Part shown: one piece after another, positions 53,640-64,000 of the stretch
Position numbering within the stretch: the first letter of the stretch is position 1
How the letters are laid out: every line of letters starts with the position of its first letter
Assembly: GCF_002099425.1 (NCBI RefSeq)
Contig: NW_018344164.1
Coordinates: forward strand, 4,814,001 to 4,878,000
DNA from: Phascolarctos cinereus
Taxonomy: Eukaryota; Chordata; Mammalia; Diprotodontia; Phascolarctidae
Direction of reading: 5' to 3'
Length of the DNA: 64,000 nt
Translations under genes and position numbers: made by a program
The notes under the pieces: generated by a model
Seen by the model: the letters and a program-made list of their open reading frames with translations, nothing else
Databases searched by the model: none
Told to the model about the DNA's origin: nothing

Positions 53640-54300
53640 CATATCTCTTTCCCTAACTGTGTTGTATTTCAAAGCTCTGCCTTAGGCCCTCTTTTCTTCT
53701 CTCTCTACAACAGTTGTCAAATATGTGACTGCCCCATGGGCCATATGGAGCCCAAAACTCTCTCTAGTGTGGCCCAAACCAGATTAAAATGTAATTGGGA
53801 AACTTTTGACAAAATAATTTTAAAAACCATAGGAAATATCACAATGTGGTTTTCTAAGTCAGTATGTGACTCAGGGATGTTTATGAGTGGTTTAGTGCTT
53901 CCCCATTTCTGTTTGAGTTTGACACCGCTTTCCATATATTGTCTCTTTGCAATGGTCACCCCACACACCTGAAACACTCTCCCCCCCTTGCCTCTCCCTC
54001 AAAGAGCCCCTCTCTTAACTTAAAATGTAGCTCAGGCACCATCTTCTGCATAAAACCTTTATTCACCACTACTTTCCCTGTCCCCGAAACCAACAGCATT
54101 CTTTTCCCCCAGCTACTCTGTATTGTATTAGCTTCTCTACATTGGTATTTATCAGTGCCATGATCATGCTACGTCTGTTTTTTATATATACTTGCTGTTC
54201 ACCCACCCTTTAGAATGTAACCTCATTTAAGGTAAGGATTTTTCATTCTTTGTATTTGTATCCTCAACACCAGCACAGTGTCTTGCACTGAGCAGTATAC
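53640..54300 (+). mobile_element. L2 LINE fragments around a hAT MITE
   Basis: Left of the MITE, 'caaagctctgccttaggccc' with 'tcttttcttctctctctaca' fits the L2 reverse-transcriptase segment coding 'GVPQGSVLGPLLFSLYT'. Right of it (53940-54300), 'atgtagctcaggcaccatct', 'gaatgtaacctcatttaagg' and 'accagcacagtgtcttgcac' are the L2 3' end. The ORF stretch between them is missing, so either the L2 was already deleted or these are two copies. Confidence 0.65.
53711..53930. mobile_element. hAT MITE (OposCharlie-like), non-coding
   Basis: The left end 'cagttgtcaaatatgtgac' and the right end 'gagtttgacaccgctt' are diverged inverted repeats of CAGGGGTGTCAAACTC. Internal pieces 'catgggccatatggagccca', 'gtggcccaaaccagatt', 'aaaatgtaattgggaaactt' and 'tgtggttttctaagtcag' fit a common marsupial hAT MITE. 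It is 220 bp long with no coding capacity, so it was moved in trans by an autonomous hAT. I could not find a clear 8-bp target duplication. Confidence 0.75.
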
Positions 54301-54415
54301 ATGGGTATGTATGTGTGCATACATGAGAGTATATATGTGTGCACATGTATATACATATATGCACATACATGTATGTGTAGATGTACATATGCATGTATAT
54401 ATGTATATATACACT
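54285..54415 (+). repeat. (CATG/TATG)n low-complexity repeat
   Basis: Irregular TATGTGTGCATA units following the L2 end. Confidence 0.85.
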
Positions 54416-54419
54416 TGGG

Positions 54420-55375
54420 TGATTGTAGTTGTCAGCAAAATCACATTTGAATCACAGTGTCATTGTGATTGATCAAACCATCTTGGATTAACTGGGAGGG
54501 AAAGCTATTTTCCATGGCTACTTTTCTTCAGTATTAGGCAGTAGCCTTGGGAAAGTAATCAGTCATCTACATCAGGGGATCCCCATCACTGCAGAAGCAT
54601 TGCTGATCAATATACTATCTCTTCTTAGGTAATGGTGCAGCTGTAAAATAAATAAATAAAATAAAAATGAATAAAAGCTAAGACCAAGGCTGCACCAGGG
54701 ATGCTAGATGAAAACCAAAGGATCTTTCTATTATCTTTCTAGGGCACTATTCAATGTAATCTAGCAGTTTGGTGGTGAGTGACAGACTGTTATGAATACC
54801 TCATTCACCTTCTAGCTTGGGCCTCTCTCCGTCAGCAGCTTCTTAGACAATTTTCCAGCCACACATCCAGGATCTTGATTCCTGAAGGAAACAAAATGAG
54901 TCTTGAAAATGGAGATCGGCACAGGGCACCACAGCTCAGGCTGAAGGGAGAAAATGACAGGCCTAGAGAGGCCCTTGCTTTTGGTTCAGAGCAGTCATCT
55001 CTCATCAAAGCCAGGTTTCTTTGCCAATTAATTATGAGGGAAAGATGAAAAGCTATCTTGGCATTTTTTAGAGAGTGAAATAGAAAGGCTTCAACAATAT
55101 CAATTGCTTTGGGAGTAATGGGGTGAGGCTGCCCACCCCATTACTTCCAGCTCTGACTCTTTCCTGGTATCTGTGTCCCACAGTTACGTAGTTCATTGGT
55201 TCACACATTCTATATTTGCAACTTGAGAACAGAATGCACTTCTATCTTCTCTCCCACCTCACCTCCCTCCATCCACCCACACTCTACAACCAGCCCATAC
55301 TCATATAGAGGTATGAATATGTTAACAACTTGTTTCCAATTGACATCAAAGGAGAAACACACAAATTCAGGACTA
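54420..55375. other. No gene recognised; unique DNA
   Basis: A frame of 89 codons at 54779-55048 has no family likeness. I see no splice context or conserved domain and treat it as chance. Confidence 0.35.
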
Positions 55376-55384
55376 ATCTTAATT

Positions 55385-55500
55385 CCATAAAGAGCTAGCT
55401 GTGTAACCCTTTCTGTTTCTTAGCTTCTTCATCTATAAAATAAAAAGGTCCAACTATGTTATTTCTAAATTTAATTCTAGTTTTAAAATTCTGTGATTCA
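55385..55500 (+). repeat. MIR-like SINE, 3' half
   Basis: 'agctagctgtgtaacccttt' with 'cttcttcatctataaaataa' and 'tttaattctagttttaaaat' follows the CORE-SINE body-to-tail order. Confidence 0.6.
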
Positions 55501-55548
55501 AATAAATTTTAACCTCAATGTTATGAAATTGGAAACCCTTTGTTGAAT

Positions 55549-55555
55549 CTATCTG

Positions 55556-55599
<44 letters not shown>

Positions 55600-55660
55600 C
55601 CTATTTGTCTGTCTGTCTATCTATCTATCCATCTATGTCTGTCTTTCTGTCTCTCTGTCT
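55549..55660 (+). repeat. (TATC)n/(TGTC)n microsatellite
   Basis: TATC units with TGTC and TTTC variants at the right end. No HAL1 sequence lies next to it, unlike the other TATC runs. Confidence 0.93.
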
Positions 55661-55829
55661 ATGATCCTTATTGCTGAAATAATTGTCCATGAGAAAGGTT
55701 AGAGCTAGGGGCTCTAATTTGGGGAATGGTTTTAAAATGTGGCTGGCAGATAACTGATTATGTCTTAATTACTATTCTACAGAAAATTCCACAAATATAG
55801 GAACTTTTAATTTGCTGTTTCACAGTTCC

Positions 55830-55985
55830 ATAGGTTTAGAGCTAAAAGAGACCTCAGAGGACATCTGGACCAACACCATCATTTTATAGATGAGGAAACT
55901 ACAGACAAGGTGGGTTAAGTGATTTGACCCAAAATATCCAGTGGTAAGTGGTAGAGATGACTGTGAATCTAGGGCTTCTGATTAA
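55830..55985 (-). repeat. MIR-like SINE (reverse)
   Basis: 'gagctaaaagagacctcaga' with 'ggacatctggaccaa', 'atagatgaggaaactacaga' and 'gtgatttgacccaaaat' is the reverse of a CORE-SINE. Confidence 0.6.
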
Positions 55986-56099
55986 AAGAAAAATAACATT
56001 ATTTTCCACCATAATATCCTATAAACCATGACATGCTCTAAAAAAATCCAAACGAGGATGCTGAATAATTATCTCACAATTTTTCACCTTCATGGGATA

Positions 56100-56280
56100 G
56101 TGTTATAGAAAAAATGAATTAGACGCTGGTTGAGTAGGACATGGATTCAAACTCTGATGATTGCAGCCTATTTGAATTTAGGTAAATTTGTCTAGGACTC
56201 ACTTTTTTCATCTGTAAAGTGAAAGGGTTGGGATAAATGATCTCAATATTCCTTCTAATTCTAAATGCTTTATCTAAATG
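56100..56280 (+). repeat. MIR-like CORE-SINE
   Basis: 'ggacatggattcaaactctg' with 'ttaggtaaatttgtctagga', 'ttttttcatctgtaaagtga' and 'aagggttgggataaatgatc' give body, core and tail. Confidence 0.65.
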
Positions 56281-56374
56281 GACATTATAATATCAGAGTT
56301 GGAAATGAATCTCCAAAATACCACATGGAAAGTTAGTTCTTCTTTACTTTTATTATCCTCACTTCTACAGTCTA

Positions 56375-56465
56375 ATTACTTTCTGCATCTATAAAATGAA
56401 GGGGATGAATTTGACCATTTCTAAAGCTCCTTCCAGGTCTAAATCTAAAAAAGCTTATGATCCTA
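56375..56465 (+). repeat. MIR-like SINE tail
   Basis: 'tttctgcatctataaaatga' with 'agctccttccaggtctaaat' and 'cttatgatccta' is a tail-only fragment. Confidence 0.55.
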
Positions 56466-56469
56466 GGAA

Positions 56470-57590
56470 AGGAGAGAACTATTCACATTTTTGCTTGAAA
56501 TTCACTGCTAAAGAATAACTACAACATTTCTTTCAGTGATGGTTGAGAGAACATTGATAAATTGCCTGAGTTGAGCTTCAAAATATGAAAATCACTGCAT
56601 CCAAGATTGTGCATGGTTATTTCCAAAGGAACCTTCATTCCAGCAGGAGTCAGGAATCTTATAATCTTGGAAAGCTATATGTAGGAATGTTTCTTCCCCT
56701 GAGATTGTTGAGAACCCTAGTACAAAAAGAGGTCAAATGAAACAAATATTGTGGGTTACAAACTTAGGTTATAATAAGCATGATTTATTCCACAAATAAG
56801 AGTACCTGAAACTTCTCACATCCTCAGGAACTCATTTTACATCTTTCTGGACATCTTTGAATGTGAGACTATATTTAACAAATACCCTATGGAACATTCT
56901 TCCTCCTCATTCCCCTGAGCCACACCATGGACTGGATCTAAGAATTTATGTATTTAGGAACCTTTTGGTGAGCAAACTGTTTCTCCAAGTACAAGGTGAT
57001 TCTACAACTGACAGTCTTAGAGAATTACCTGGAACACTGAAAGGTCAACTGACTTTCTCAGCATCCTACTTGTAAGAGACAACATTTGAACTCCAGTTTC
57101 CCTGAATCCAAAAGCCAGTTCTCTCCCCATTACTTCATTTTGCCTCTCAATGTATGTACTTAAAAATGAGGCATGTCTTTCATGTGGCAAAGAGGATAAT
57201 TGATGGAAAATAGAGTCCTTAGCTTGTATCCACAAAATAGTGAGAGACCTAAAAGAAATTTTCAACACTTTAGGGAAACCTTTTATGGAGAATTTAAGGA
57301 AAAGCTTGGAGGTGAATCATTCAGGATGAGGTACAGAGAGGTTGTGAACACTCCCTCCAGAAAAGTCTCCACACTGATTAAATCAAGGATCCAGTGAAGC
57401 ATTCATGTTTCATTGTTTCCAAATATTAAGAGACCCAGACATCACGAAGAGGAGCAGAAGAACCATAATACAGCAATTTTAACAAGAACAAGCAATAGAA
57501 TGGAAAGAGAACTTTTTTTTTTCTTATTGGGAAAGTATGATCCTCCTAGATATGGACTTTTAGAAATTTGAAACTGTTGGGCATCTTTTC
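56470..57590. other. No gene recognised; mostly unique DNA
   Basis: A faint reverse SINE body ('tttgaactccagtttccctg', 57085-57105) is the only repeat trace that I see. Confidence 0.35.
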
Positions 57591-57614
57591 TTGTAGGGAA
57601 AGGTGAGAGAAGGG

Positions 57615-57765
57615 GATAATCAAATCTCCTAATTTTGCAGATGAGAAAATGGAGAAACTAAATGACTTCACCAATATCATATCAGACGTAAGATGAAAAG
57701 CTTGGATTTGAAGCTAGATCTTCTGACTCAAACTCCAGTATTCTTCCTCCAGCATCACACTGTAG
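57615..57765 (-). repeat. MIR-like SINE (reverse)
   Basis: 'caaatctcctaattttgcag' with 'atgagaaaatggagaaacta', 'cttggatttgaagctagatc' and 'ttctgactcaaactcc' is the reverse of a CORE-SINE. Confidence 0.65.
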
Positions 57766-57769
57766 ATAT

Positions 57770-58655
57770 GTTCAGATTAAAACAGAGATCCATAGTCATC
57801 CTGGTAAATGGATCATAGCTAGCCTATAACCTATACCACTCTGTAACCACCCCCACTCCCTTAAGAGACATTTATCTCTTAAGGAGATAGATGTAATTCT
57901 ATTAATTTAAAAATTCAACGTTAGCTGTATTTCTGTAAGTTTTAATCCTCTCCAATAGATATCAAGTCTCTACACTCAAAAGATATATATTTTTCCCCCT
58001 CCTCTGTGATTCTTTCTTTCTCTCTTCTCCCCTCCTTTTTCCCCTCTACCTCTCTTCTTCCTCCCACATCGTCTTTCTTTCACTGTCTCTTTCCTATCCC
58101 CTCTTCTTCAAAAGACTATTTGGAGCACTCCTAGAATTCAAATAACAAAAAACCTCTGAAAACTGGACATAAGAAAGAATTCCCATCAACTTGTTCCAAA
58201 CCCTAATCTCTTGTAAATTCCCTCTGGCAAATCTCACTAGGCCCGTTTCTCCCCCATGTGCACCCATCATACTCATTAAAAGAAGACAGCCTGCTGATGA
58301 AGGCAGAATCAAGCCTTGATGTACCTCGCTTAGGACTAGGTCACACTGGAATTTTCTAACACCTGGCCCATCAGTGAAGACCATCACTAAAAGAGTTTGA
58401 TTTGTTTTGGATCTAGCTCAAAACTATCCATCAAAAAAAGGCTTTGGGAATGAAAGGGCTGTGACTATCTACCATAAATAAAAGAGAAGTAAACTCATAA
58501 ATAGAGGCAGAAGTTATTCAGTGCTGGCTGCCTAGGTGGGATATGCCTTGGGAAACAAAATAAAGGAAAGTGAGTGAGAGGGCCAGATCATCTGGATTCT
58601 ATGTTTTTTTTTTCTATATCTGAGGTATCAGTTACATTCAGAAAACTAGGAATAT
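57770..58655. other. No gene recognised; contains a polypyrimidine tract
   Basis: 57990-58112 is almost all C/T with irregular order (no dominant unit). The rest is unique. A 97-codon minus frame at 58094-58387 shows no family likeness. Confidence 0.4.
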
Positions 58656-58664
58656 CTAGAGAAA

Positions 58665-58725
58665 TATAGAGGGTCTTAGATCTGGAAGAATCCTTAAAGA
58701 TCTTCTAATCCAACACCCATAGTTA
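58665..58725 (-). repeat. MIR/L3 tip fragment (reverse)
   Basis: 'gagggtcttagatctggaag' with 'aatccttaaagatcttctaa' and 'tccaacacccatag' resembles the reverse tip of a MIR or L3. Confidence 0.45.
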
Positions 58726-58739
58726 TAACTAGGGTAGGA

Positions 58740-59210
58740 CAACCAGCTCTTTCTCCCAAGGTGCTCATTTTGGGGAGGGGGAAATGCTTCATTTGGGATA
58801 GTCAAATTTCCTCCCCACCATGATTCAGCAAACACTCATCATAAGTTCTTTGCTGGTCTAGACTATGTGACACAACACTGTTCCTGAAACTCTTTCTGGG
58901 TCATCCTTCCCAGGGTCCTGTCCCTGTGGCACCACCTCTTTTCTGCTCATCCCCTATGGTGATGAAGACCAGGCTCTGAGGGACAGACAACCCCCCAGCT
59001 TGGCATGACTGTGCCAAAAGTTAGGTTGTTCTCTCTGCTTCCACTGACTACTCTCCATTCTCCATCCCCACTTTCCTTTACACTCCTCTCCATGGCCCTC
59101 CAAGTTTTTGACCTAGGTAAGAGAAATTCTCACTGTGGCTTTGCTAATAATCTTATGTTACATATGAGTAAATGGAGACCCTAGAAAAGTCACTTTGGTG
59201 CAATAGCAAA
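58740..59210. other. No gene recognised; unique DNA
   Basis: Nothing that I can support. Confidence 0.35.
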
Positions 59211-59219
59211 GTTACCTCT

Positions 59220-59410
59220 GTACAAGGAAAAGAGTTTTGAATTTAGAATCAAAGACCTGGGTTTGATCCTAGCATCTTTCACTTACTACCAGTGTGAACT
59301 TGGGTAAATCTGGAATCTCTCTCTACCCAAGTTTTACTCATCTTTCAAATGAGGTTGGATCTAATGGTCTCTAAGCTCCCTGCCAGCTCAAAGTCTATGA
59401 TCTGTGATTG
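59220..59410 (+). repeat. MIR-like CORE-SINE
   Basis: 'gaatttagaatcaaagacct' with 'gggtttgatcctag', 'gtgtgaacttgggtaaatct', 'ctcatctttcaaatgaggtt' and 'ggatctaatggtctctaag' give body, core and tail. Confidence 0.72.
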
Positions 59411-59589
59411 GACCTATCAAAGGACATGTGACAGTACACATCACTTCTTCCCATTCTTGCTCCCTCAGGGTCCATGCTAATTCAGTGCTCCTAGATGTCA
59501 TAAGACATAAAAAGACAAACCATTTTCATCAGGATGTAACCCAAGCCTTGACCCAAGCAGGTCTTCATAGTACTCTGTCATATTGCCTT

Positions 59590-59800
59590 TCATAATATAT
59601 CATATAATATCAGATCACATCATCATTTTGTGACAGAATACAGCATAACACCTCACATCATAGCACATCTTAATACAACATAGCACATAGCACAACATAA
59701 CATGGTATAGCACGACAACACAAAATAACATGACAAAATACTACACAATATAATGTAACATAACAACATCATCATAACACAACACAGCACAACATGACTA
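59590..59800 (+). repeat. Degenerate ACATA/ACAAC-type simple satellite
   Basis: About 200 bases are built from 5-6 base units such as CATAA, CAACA, TAACA and GCACA, nearly without T or G runs and with no fixed period. It looks like an old pentanucleotide array blurred by substitution and slippage. Confidence 0.75.
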
Positions 59801-59804
59801 GCAT

Positions 59805-60030
59805 TCATATACAACTTTAAGATTTGCAAAGTGATTCACATGTGAATGCTGCTCATTTTATCTTCACAATAGTCATATGAGGGAGATGCTATTATTGTCA
59901 CCATTTTACACATGAAACTGAGATTGAGGAAGGTTAAATGTCCAAGGTCACACAGCTAGTAAGTGGGAGAGGCAAGATTTGTACCCATGTCTTCTTAACA
60001 CCAAGTCCAACATTCAGTCCATCACACCAC
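59805..60030 (-). repeat. CORE-SINE, nearly full length (reverse)
   Basis: 'acaactttaagatttgcaaa' with 'gtgattcacatg', 'attgtcaccattttacacat' with 'gaaactgaga', 'ccaaggtcacacagctagta' and 'agtgggagaggcaaga', plus 'cattcagtccatcacaccac' close to the head. Confidence 0.75.
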
Positions 60031-60414
60031 ATTCATGACCAAATTTTTCTTGCATTTAACAAGCAACTGGTTTGCCTTTCATAGCATAAGAAAAAGCAGG
60101 GTTTCAGGATGGAAAAGACCATAGCCCAGAATGTAAAAAGTCAGGGTTTAATCAAAACCCCATCGCTAACTACCTGTGAAGTGACTTGGACAAGCTATTT
60201 ATTTAATTTATTCTTTGTTATTTGCTTCTTAATAACCTCTAAACATTCTTTCAACTCAAAAGTTTTGTCATATGTTAATTTTCTTCCCCTGGCCAATTAG
60301 CTCAAAGTGATTTCCACATCCCTGAGTGAATGAATGAATGTATGTATGTATGTGTGCCTTTATGTGTGCAGCAAGTACTTACACTATTAGGTATTGTGTA
60401 TGATGTGAAGCAGT

Positions 60415-60782
60415 CATTTCCTCCCCTCCCTCCAACTTGGAATACTTGCCCTCCTTACCTCTGTCTCTCAGAATGCCTAGTTTTCTTCAAAGCTCAACTT
60501 AAATGTTTCAGGGCTGGAAGCAAAGACTACTTTGCTTCTTTCATGATCCCCTCAGATGCTATTATGCTCCCCCTTCCCACCTCCCATCATCTCATATCTC
60601 TTTTGTATATATATATATATATGTATATATATACATGCCTTCTCCCCTGGCTACAACATAAGATCCATGAGGGTCATGACTATTTTTAATTTTGTCTTTG
60701 TATTCGTAGTACTTAATACAATATCCTCCAGAGAGTAGGAAATGAATAAGTGCTTCTAATAAAGTCACCTGGTTGATTGTTG
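60415..60782 (+). mobile_element. L2 LINE, 3' end
   Basis: 'aaagctcaacttaaatgttt' with 'ccatgagggtcatgactatt', 'tttaattttgtctttgtatt' and 'cgtagtacttaata' is the end of L2. A TA microsatellite (60608-60633) has grown inside it. Confidence 0.72.
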
Positions 60783-60784
60783 AT

Positions 60785-61400
60785 GGGGGAACACATCACT
60801 GGGGGCTCTCTTATATTTCAATGGAGTCATTACTCTTGAGGAATATATGATCTTATAAACATTTTAAACTTTAAGGGAGAGGCTATCCATGGTAGTAAAT
60901 AGAGAAAATAAGTGTAATCAGAAGTGAAAAGATGGAGAAAATATCCTAGAGAATTAACATTTCCAAATTATTAAGATTGTAGTAATAGTGATTTTTTTAA
61001 AAAGAGCCTAGCAGATTTCTCTTTTTTATGGTAAAGAGTTAATGAAGACAATTTCAAGTCAATCATTTTATAGTATTTAAAGATACAAATGTGAATGTGT
61101 ATATCGAGATAAACCATCTATTCTTTTCAGCTTCTTTGCTGCTCATATTCCTTTACTAACAACTAACTGGTGAGGCAGAAAATGTGTCATTTCACAACTA
61201 GACTATTAGGACTTTTCTCTGATGTGAGTAAAATTTATTTTTTTTAAAATGAGCTCTAAATGATAATGTACCTTTTTCCTGAATCAAAATAATCAGATGG
61301 TGATTTCTAAGCCTTGAAATTTATACAAAAATAATAACTCACTTGCAGCTAAAGATTAAAATTTTTGAAAGTTCTTAATGCTTTTCAAATACCATATGCA
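60785..61400. other. No gene recognised; unique AT-rich DNA
   Basis: Nothing that I can support. Confidence 0.35.
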
Positions 61401-61404
61401 ATTA

Positions 61405-61605
61405 ACATTTTAGAATTTTTGAAGTTAAAGGAGACCTTTCTTAGATACCATCTATCTTCCCACCCCCTCATTTTACAAATAGAAACATAGGTTAAGAGAT
61501 GCAGGGAATTACCTCAAATTGCATAGCTAGTATCAGAGCCAGCACTAGTACTTTGACCTCTTAAGTTCTGACCCAAGGTTTATTTCACCATACTAAGGTC
61601 CCTTC
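61405..61605 (-). repeat. MIR-like SINE (reverse)
   Basis: 'cccaccccctcattttacaa' with 'atagaaacataggttaagag', 'aattacctcaaattgcatag' and 'ctagtatcagagccagcact' is a diverged reverse CORE-SINE. Confidence 0.6.
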
Positions 61606-61609
61606 TTGG

Positions 61610-62105
61610 TCACTACTCCACATAATTTAGAGTTCCTTCCTTACCAATTCCAAGCCCAACCCTTAATCCCAATTTAGTTTGCCATACTCAGGAAATTTTT
61701 GAAGTGGAACTCATACCCACTGGATGAGGAGTGGTATATTTTTTTCCCCTGATTAATGGACATCCCAATGCCCTAACCCACTAAAGGGAATCCTTTGTCA
61801 TCTTTTATTAATGGGAGTGGATTGAGGGTTTCCCCATTATTCTTTGTAGAACAACTACTTGAGAATATTATGTTTATAAGTAGTCTTTGCTTCCAGCCCT
61901 AAAACAAGTATAGAGTACAATTGTAGTGGGGGTATTGGCGTTAGGGCCACACGTATCCAGACAAATCCTTTTCTTCTGTATGTTCATTGTGTCTTGCTTC
62001 TCTTTAACCTCTTCCTGATCATGTCTCTAAAGAAGATGCATCACCTTGTGGACCACTCCAATAATTCTATATTAGCTTTCATAGGACAAGGCAACCAAAG
62101 GGTAT
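61610..62105. other. No gene recognised; unique DNA
   Basis: Possibly the decayed start of the L2 that follows, but I see no diagnostic piece before about 62110. Confidence 0.3.
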
Positions 62106-62109
62106 TCTG

Positions 62110-64000
62110 ACTAGATTCTATCAAGTTTCTGCTCATTTCATCCACACCATGACCTCCAACTCCTTGATCCCTTGGTCCTCTCTCAAATCATCACCCCTGC
62201 AGTAGACACAATTTCCCTCTTTTCCCATCTCAGCCCCTTGGTGAACTGGTTTAGTTCTATGTTGTTCTCCTCTCTTGAGTCTTCTGTCCCTTTACACATC
62301 ACCAGTTTTCCCTGCCAAGTATCAGCCTTGGATCATTGTTACCATCCACTTCTTTCAATCCTCCACATATGCTGCTGAACAAATATGGAGAAAATCACAC
62401 AAGAGTTCTGAGTAGGTACACGGAAAATTTATATTACATAAACCCCAACTGTTTCACCCCTCCCTAATTAGCTCACTATTCCAGTGGCTCATCCAAACTT
62501 TTCATCCCTCATCAAACCTCCCACCCTCTCAGCTGAGTATTTTACCTCAAGTTTTACAGAATATTCGAACCCATTTTCTCCTATAGATTGCTTCCTCTAT
62601 CATCTCCACTCTTTCGTTGTACCTTTTCCTAGTCTACTAGCTACTTTCCTATTGTCTACAAATATCTCTCTGTCTCCTCCATCCTAAAACAAAAGACAAA
62701 AAACTCACTTTAACCTTCCCTCTATCAGGTGATGTCTCCTATTCTTTGTTGACTAAATTCCTTGAGCATTCTACAATTGGTGCCTCCACTTTCCCTTCCT
62801 CTTATTAACTCTCTACAATGCAGCTTAATCATTCAGCCAAATCTACTCTCTCCAAAGTTATCTGTGATTTCTTAATTGCCAAATGTCTTGGACTTTTCTC
62901 GGTCATCATCCTTCTTGATCACTCTATAGCCTCTGACACTATCAATCCCACCCTTCTTGATACTCTCTTTACCCTAGATTTTGGAATACTTCTCTCTTTT
63001 GATTCTTTTCCTACCTATCTGGCCATTTTTTCAGTCACTTTTGATGTGTCTTTATGTTATGCCCACTAACTGTGAGTGTCCCATTGGATCCCGTCCTGGA
63101 CCCTCTTCTTTTCTCCCTTTATACTATTTCACTTGATTATCTCCTGAGGTCCTATGAATTCAATTATGACTCCTATGCTAATGACATATTTATTTAGCCC
63201 TAACCTCTCTGCTGACCTCCAGTCCTACACATCCAACTGCCTATTAGACATCTCAAGTTGTATGCCCTATAGACATTTCAGACTCCACATGTTCCAAACT
63301 GAAGCAGTTATCTCCTCCCGCCCATGTCCTCCTCTCTGCCAACTGCTTGATTACTGTCAAGGGCATCTTCTCAGTCACCAAGGCTCACAACCTAGGAATT
63401 ATTGTTGACTCCTTACTGTCTTCCATTTCCCAATGAACAATCTGTTGCCAAGGATTGTTGAATTCACCTTTATAACATCTCTCAAATATTATCTCTTCTC
63501 TTCTCTGATGCTGCCACTATTCTAGTACAGGCCCTCATCTCTCCATAGCTGGGCTATTGCTATAGCTTGCTGGTTGGTCTCCTTGCCACAAGTTTTTCCC
63601 CACTTCAGTCCATTCTATACTTAGGTAGCAAAATGATTTTGCCAAAGCACAGGGCTGACCATGTCATATGTATCCCCTATCCCAACCTCAATTTTTTATA
63701 GTGGCTCCCTCTCAACTAAAGGATCAAATATAAAATTCTGTGGTGTTCAATGCCCTTCACACCTTTGCCTGTCCTCTCTACTTTTCCAGTCCTCTTATGC
63801 TTTACACTCTCCCCACCTTATATAGACTCTCACCATGTGAAACTGACCTCTTTGCTCTTCCTTAAACAAGATTATCCATCTCTTGATTGGGCATTTTTTC
63901 TGGTTGCAATCCATGCCTGAAATGTTCTCCCTTCTCATTTTGCCTCCTAGCTTCTTCAGCTTCCTTTAAATTCCAGTTAATATTCCACCTGCTGGAGGAA
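62110..64000 (+). mobile_element. L2 LINE with reverse-transcriptase ORF, cut by window end
   Basis: At least 1.9 kb of L2 runs 5' to 3' and off the window: upstream part 'catcacccctgcagtagaca', RT region at 62800-63400, 'ggctattgctatagcttgct' (63550), 'gaccatgtcatatgtatccc' (63657), 'gtggctccctctcaactaaa' (63701) and 'gcctgaaatgttctcccttc' (63915). This is the longest continuous L2 in the window and keeps the piece order of the family. Confidence 0.85.
62640..63720 (+). pseudogene. L2 reverse transcriptase, broken
   Basis: The L2 (CR1-superfamily) polymerase can be followed over several frames. 62818-63069 has 'LGLFSVIILLDHSIASDTIN' (family 'FSVLILLDLSAAFDTIDH'). Around 63085-63190, 'VPLDPVLDPLLFSLYTISLD' (family 'VPQGSVLGPLLFSLYT') is followed by 'DSYANDIFI'. 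The catalytic Y-A-DD box has therefore become Y-A-N-D, which would kill activity. After it come 'KAHNLGIIVDSLLSS' and the 'CYSLLVGLLATSFSPLQSIL' region. Stops and frameshifts are frequent, so it is a fossil. Confidence 0.8.

Noticed and set aside
54779-55048. An 89-codon plus-strand frame with balanced amino-acid composition.
   Set aside because: I could not see a family motif or splice signals that fit, and no neighbouring exon-like frame exists.
1-64000. LTR elements, CRISPR arrays and bacterial-type operons.
   Set aside because: No paired long terminal repeats, primer-binding sites, spaced direct repeats or tightly packed genes were seen.

Overview
This looks like marsupial nuclear DNA, and the window is almost entirely transposable-element fossils. 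The organism call rests on repeat families recognised by eye: tRNA-headed SINEs with an RTE-type tail (MAR1-type, e.g. 27285-27530 and 32990-33245), a long BovB-clade RTE LINE, abundant L2 and CR1/L3 LINEs with readable reverse-transcriptase stretches, an L1 with a characteristic long 3' region, hAT elements of the OposCharlie type, and half-L1 (HAL1) elements. AT-rich spacers and many long microsatellites fit a mammal. I cannot fix the species. I found no convincing host protein-coding gene, tRNA, rRNA or CRISPR array, and no LTR element. It is best read as an intergenic or intronic desert.

Layout. 1-3.2 kb: hAT and L2 ends, a GA repeat, SINE pieces and a CR1/L3 3' end. 3.4-6.3 kb: the 3' half of a HAL1 (+) beside the 5' half of an older L1/HAL1 (-). 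6.3-11.2 kb: old SINEs in mostly unique DNA. 11.6-14.7 kb: an L2 (-) split by a SINE and by a hAT transposon with transposase remains. 14.8-18.0 kb: an L1 tail split by a nearly complete HAL1 (-). 18-24 kb: unique DNA with SINE, L2 and CR1 pieces. 24.5-27 kb: two L1 3' ends tail to tail. 27.3-35.1 kb: SINEs, two L2 3' halves, one more L1 tail and pure CT tracts. 36.6-40.3 kb: CR1/L3, a second RTE type and an L1 tail. 42.3-45.4 kb: a nearly full-length BovB-like element (-). 49.1-53.6 kb: a CR1/L3 (-) carrying an inserted full-length HAL1 (-) with an uninterrupted 363-codon ORF1. 53.6-54.3 kb: an L2 split by a hAT MITE. 54.4-62 kb: mostly unique DNA with SINE debris. 62.1-64 kb: an L2 (+) with its reverse-transcriptase region, running off the window end.

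How the parts relate. The elements form a food chain. HAL1 codes only for an L1-type ORF1 protein and shares its 3' end with the local L1s, so L1 ORF2 protein presumably copied it. The MAR1-type SINEs carry a tail that matches two separated parts of the BovB-like element at 42.3-45.4 kb, so that RTE presumably copied them. The nesting (HAL1 in CR1/L3, HAL1 in L1, hAT and SINE in L2) gives a relative age order: CR1/L3 and L2 oldest, then hAT and L1, then HAL1 and the RTE-tailed SINEs. The single most interesting object is the HAL1 at 49436-52407. All family calls come from remembered consensus sequences and not from a database search.
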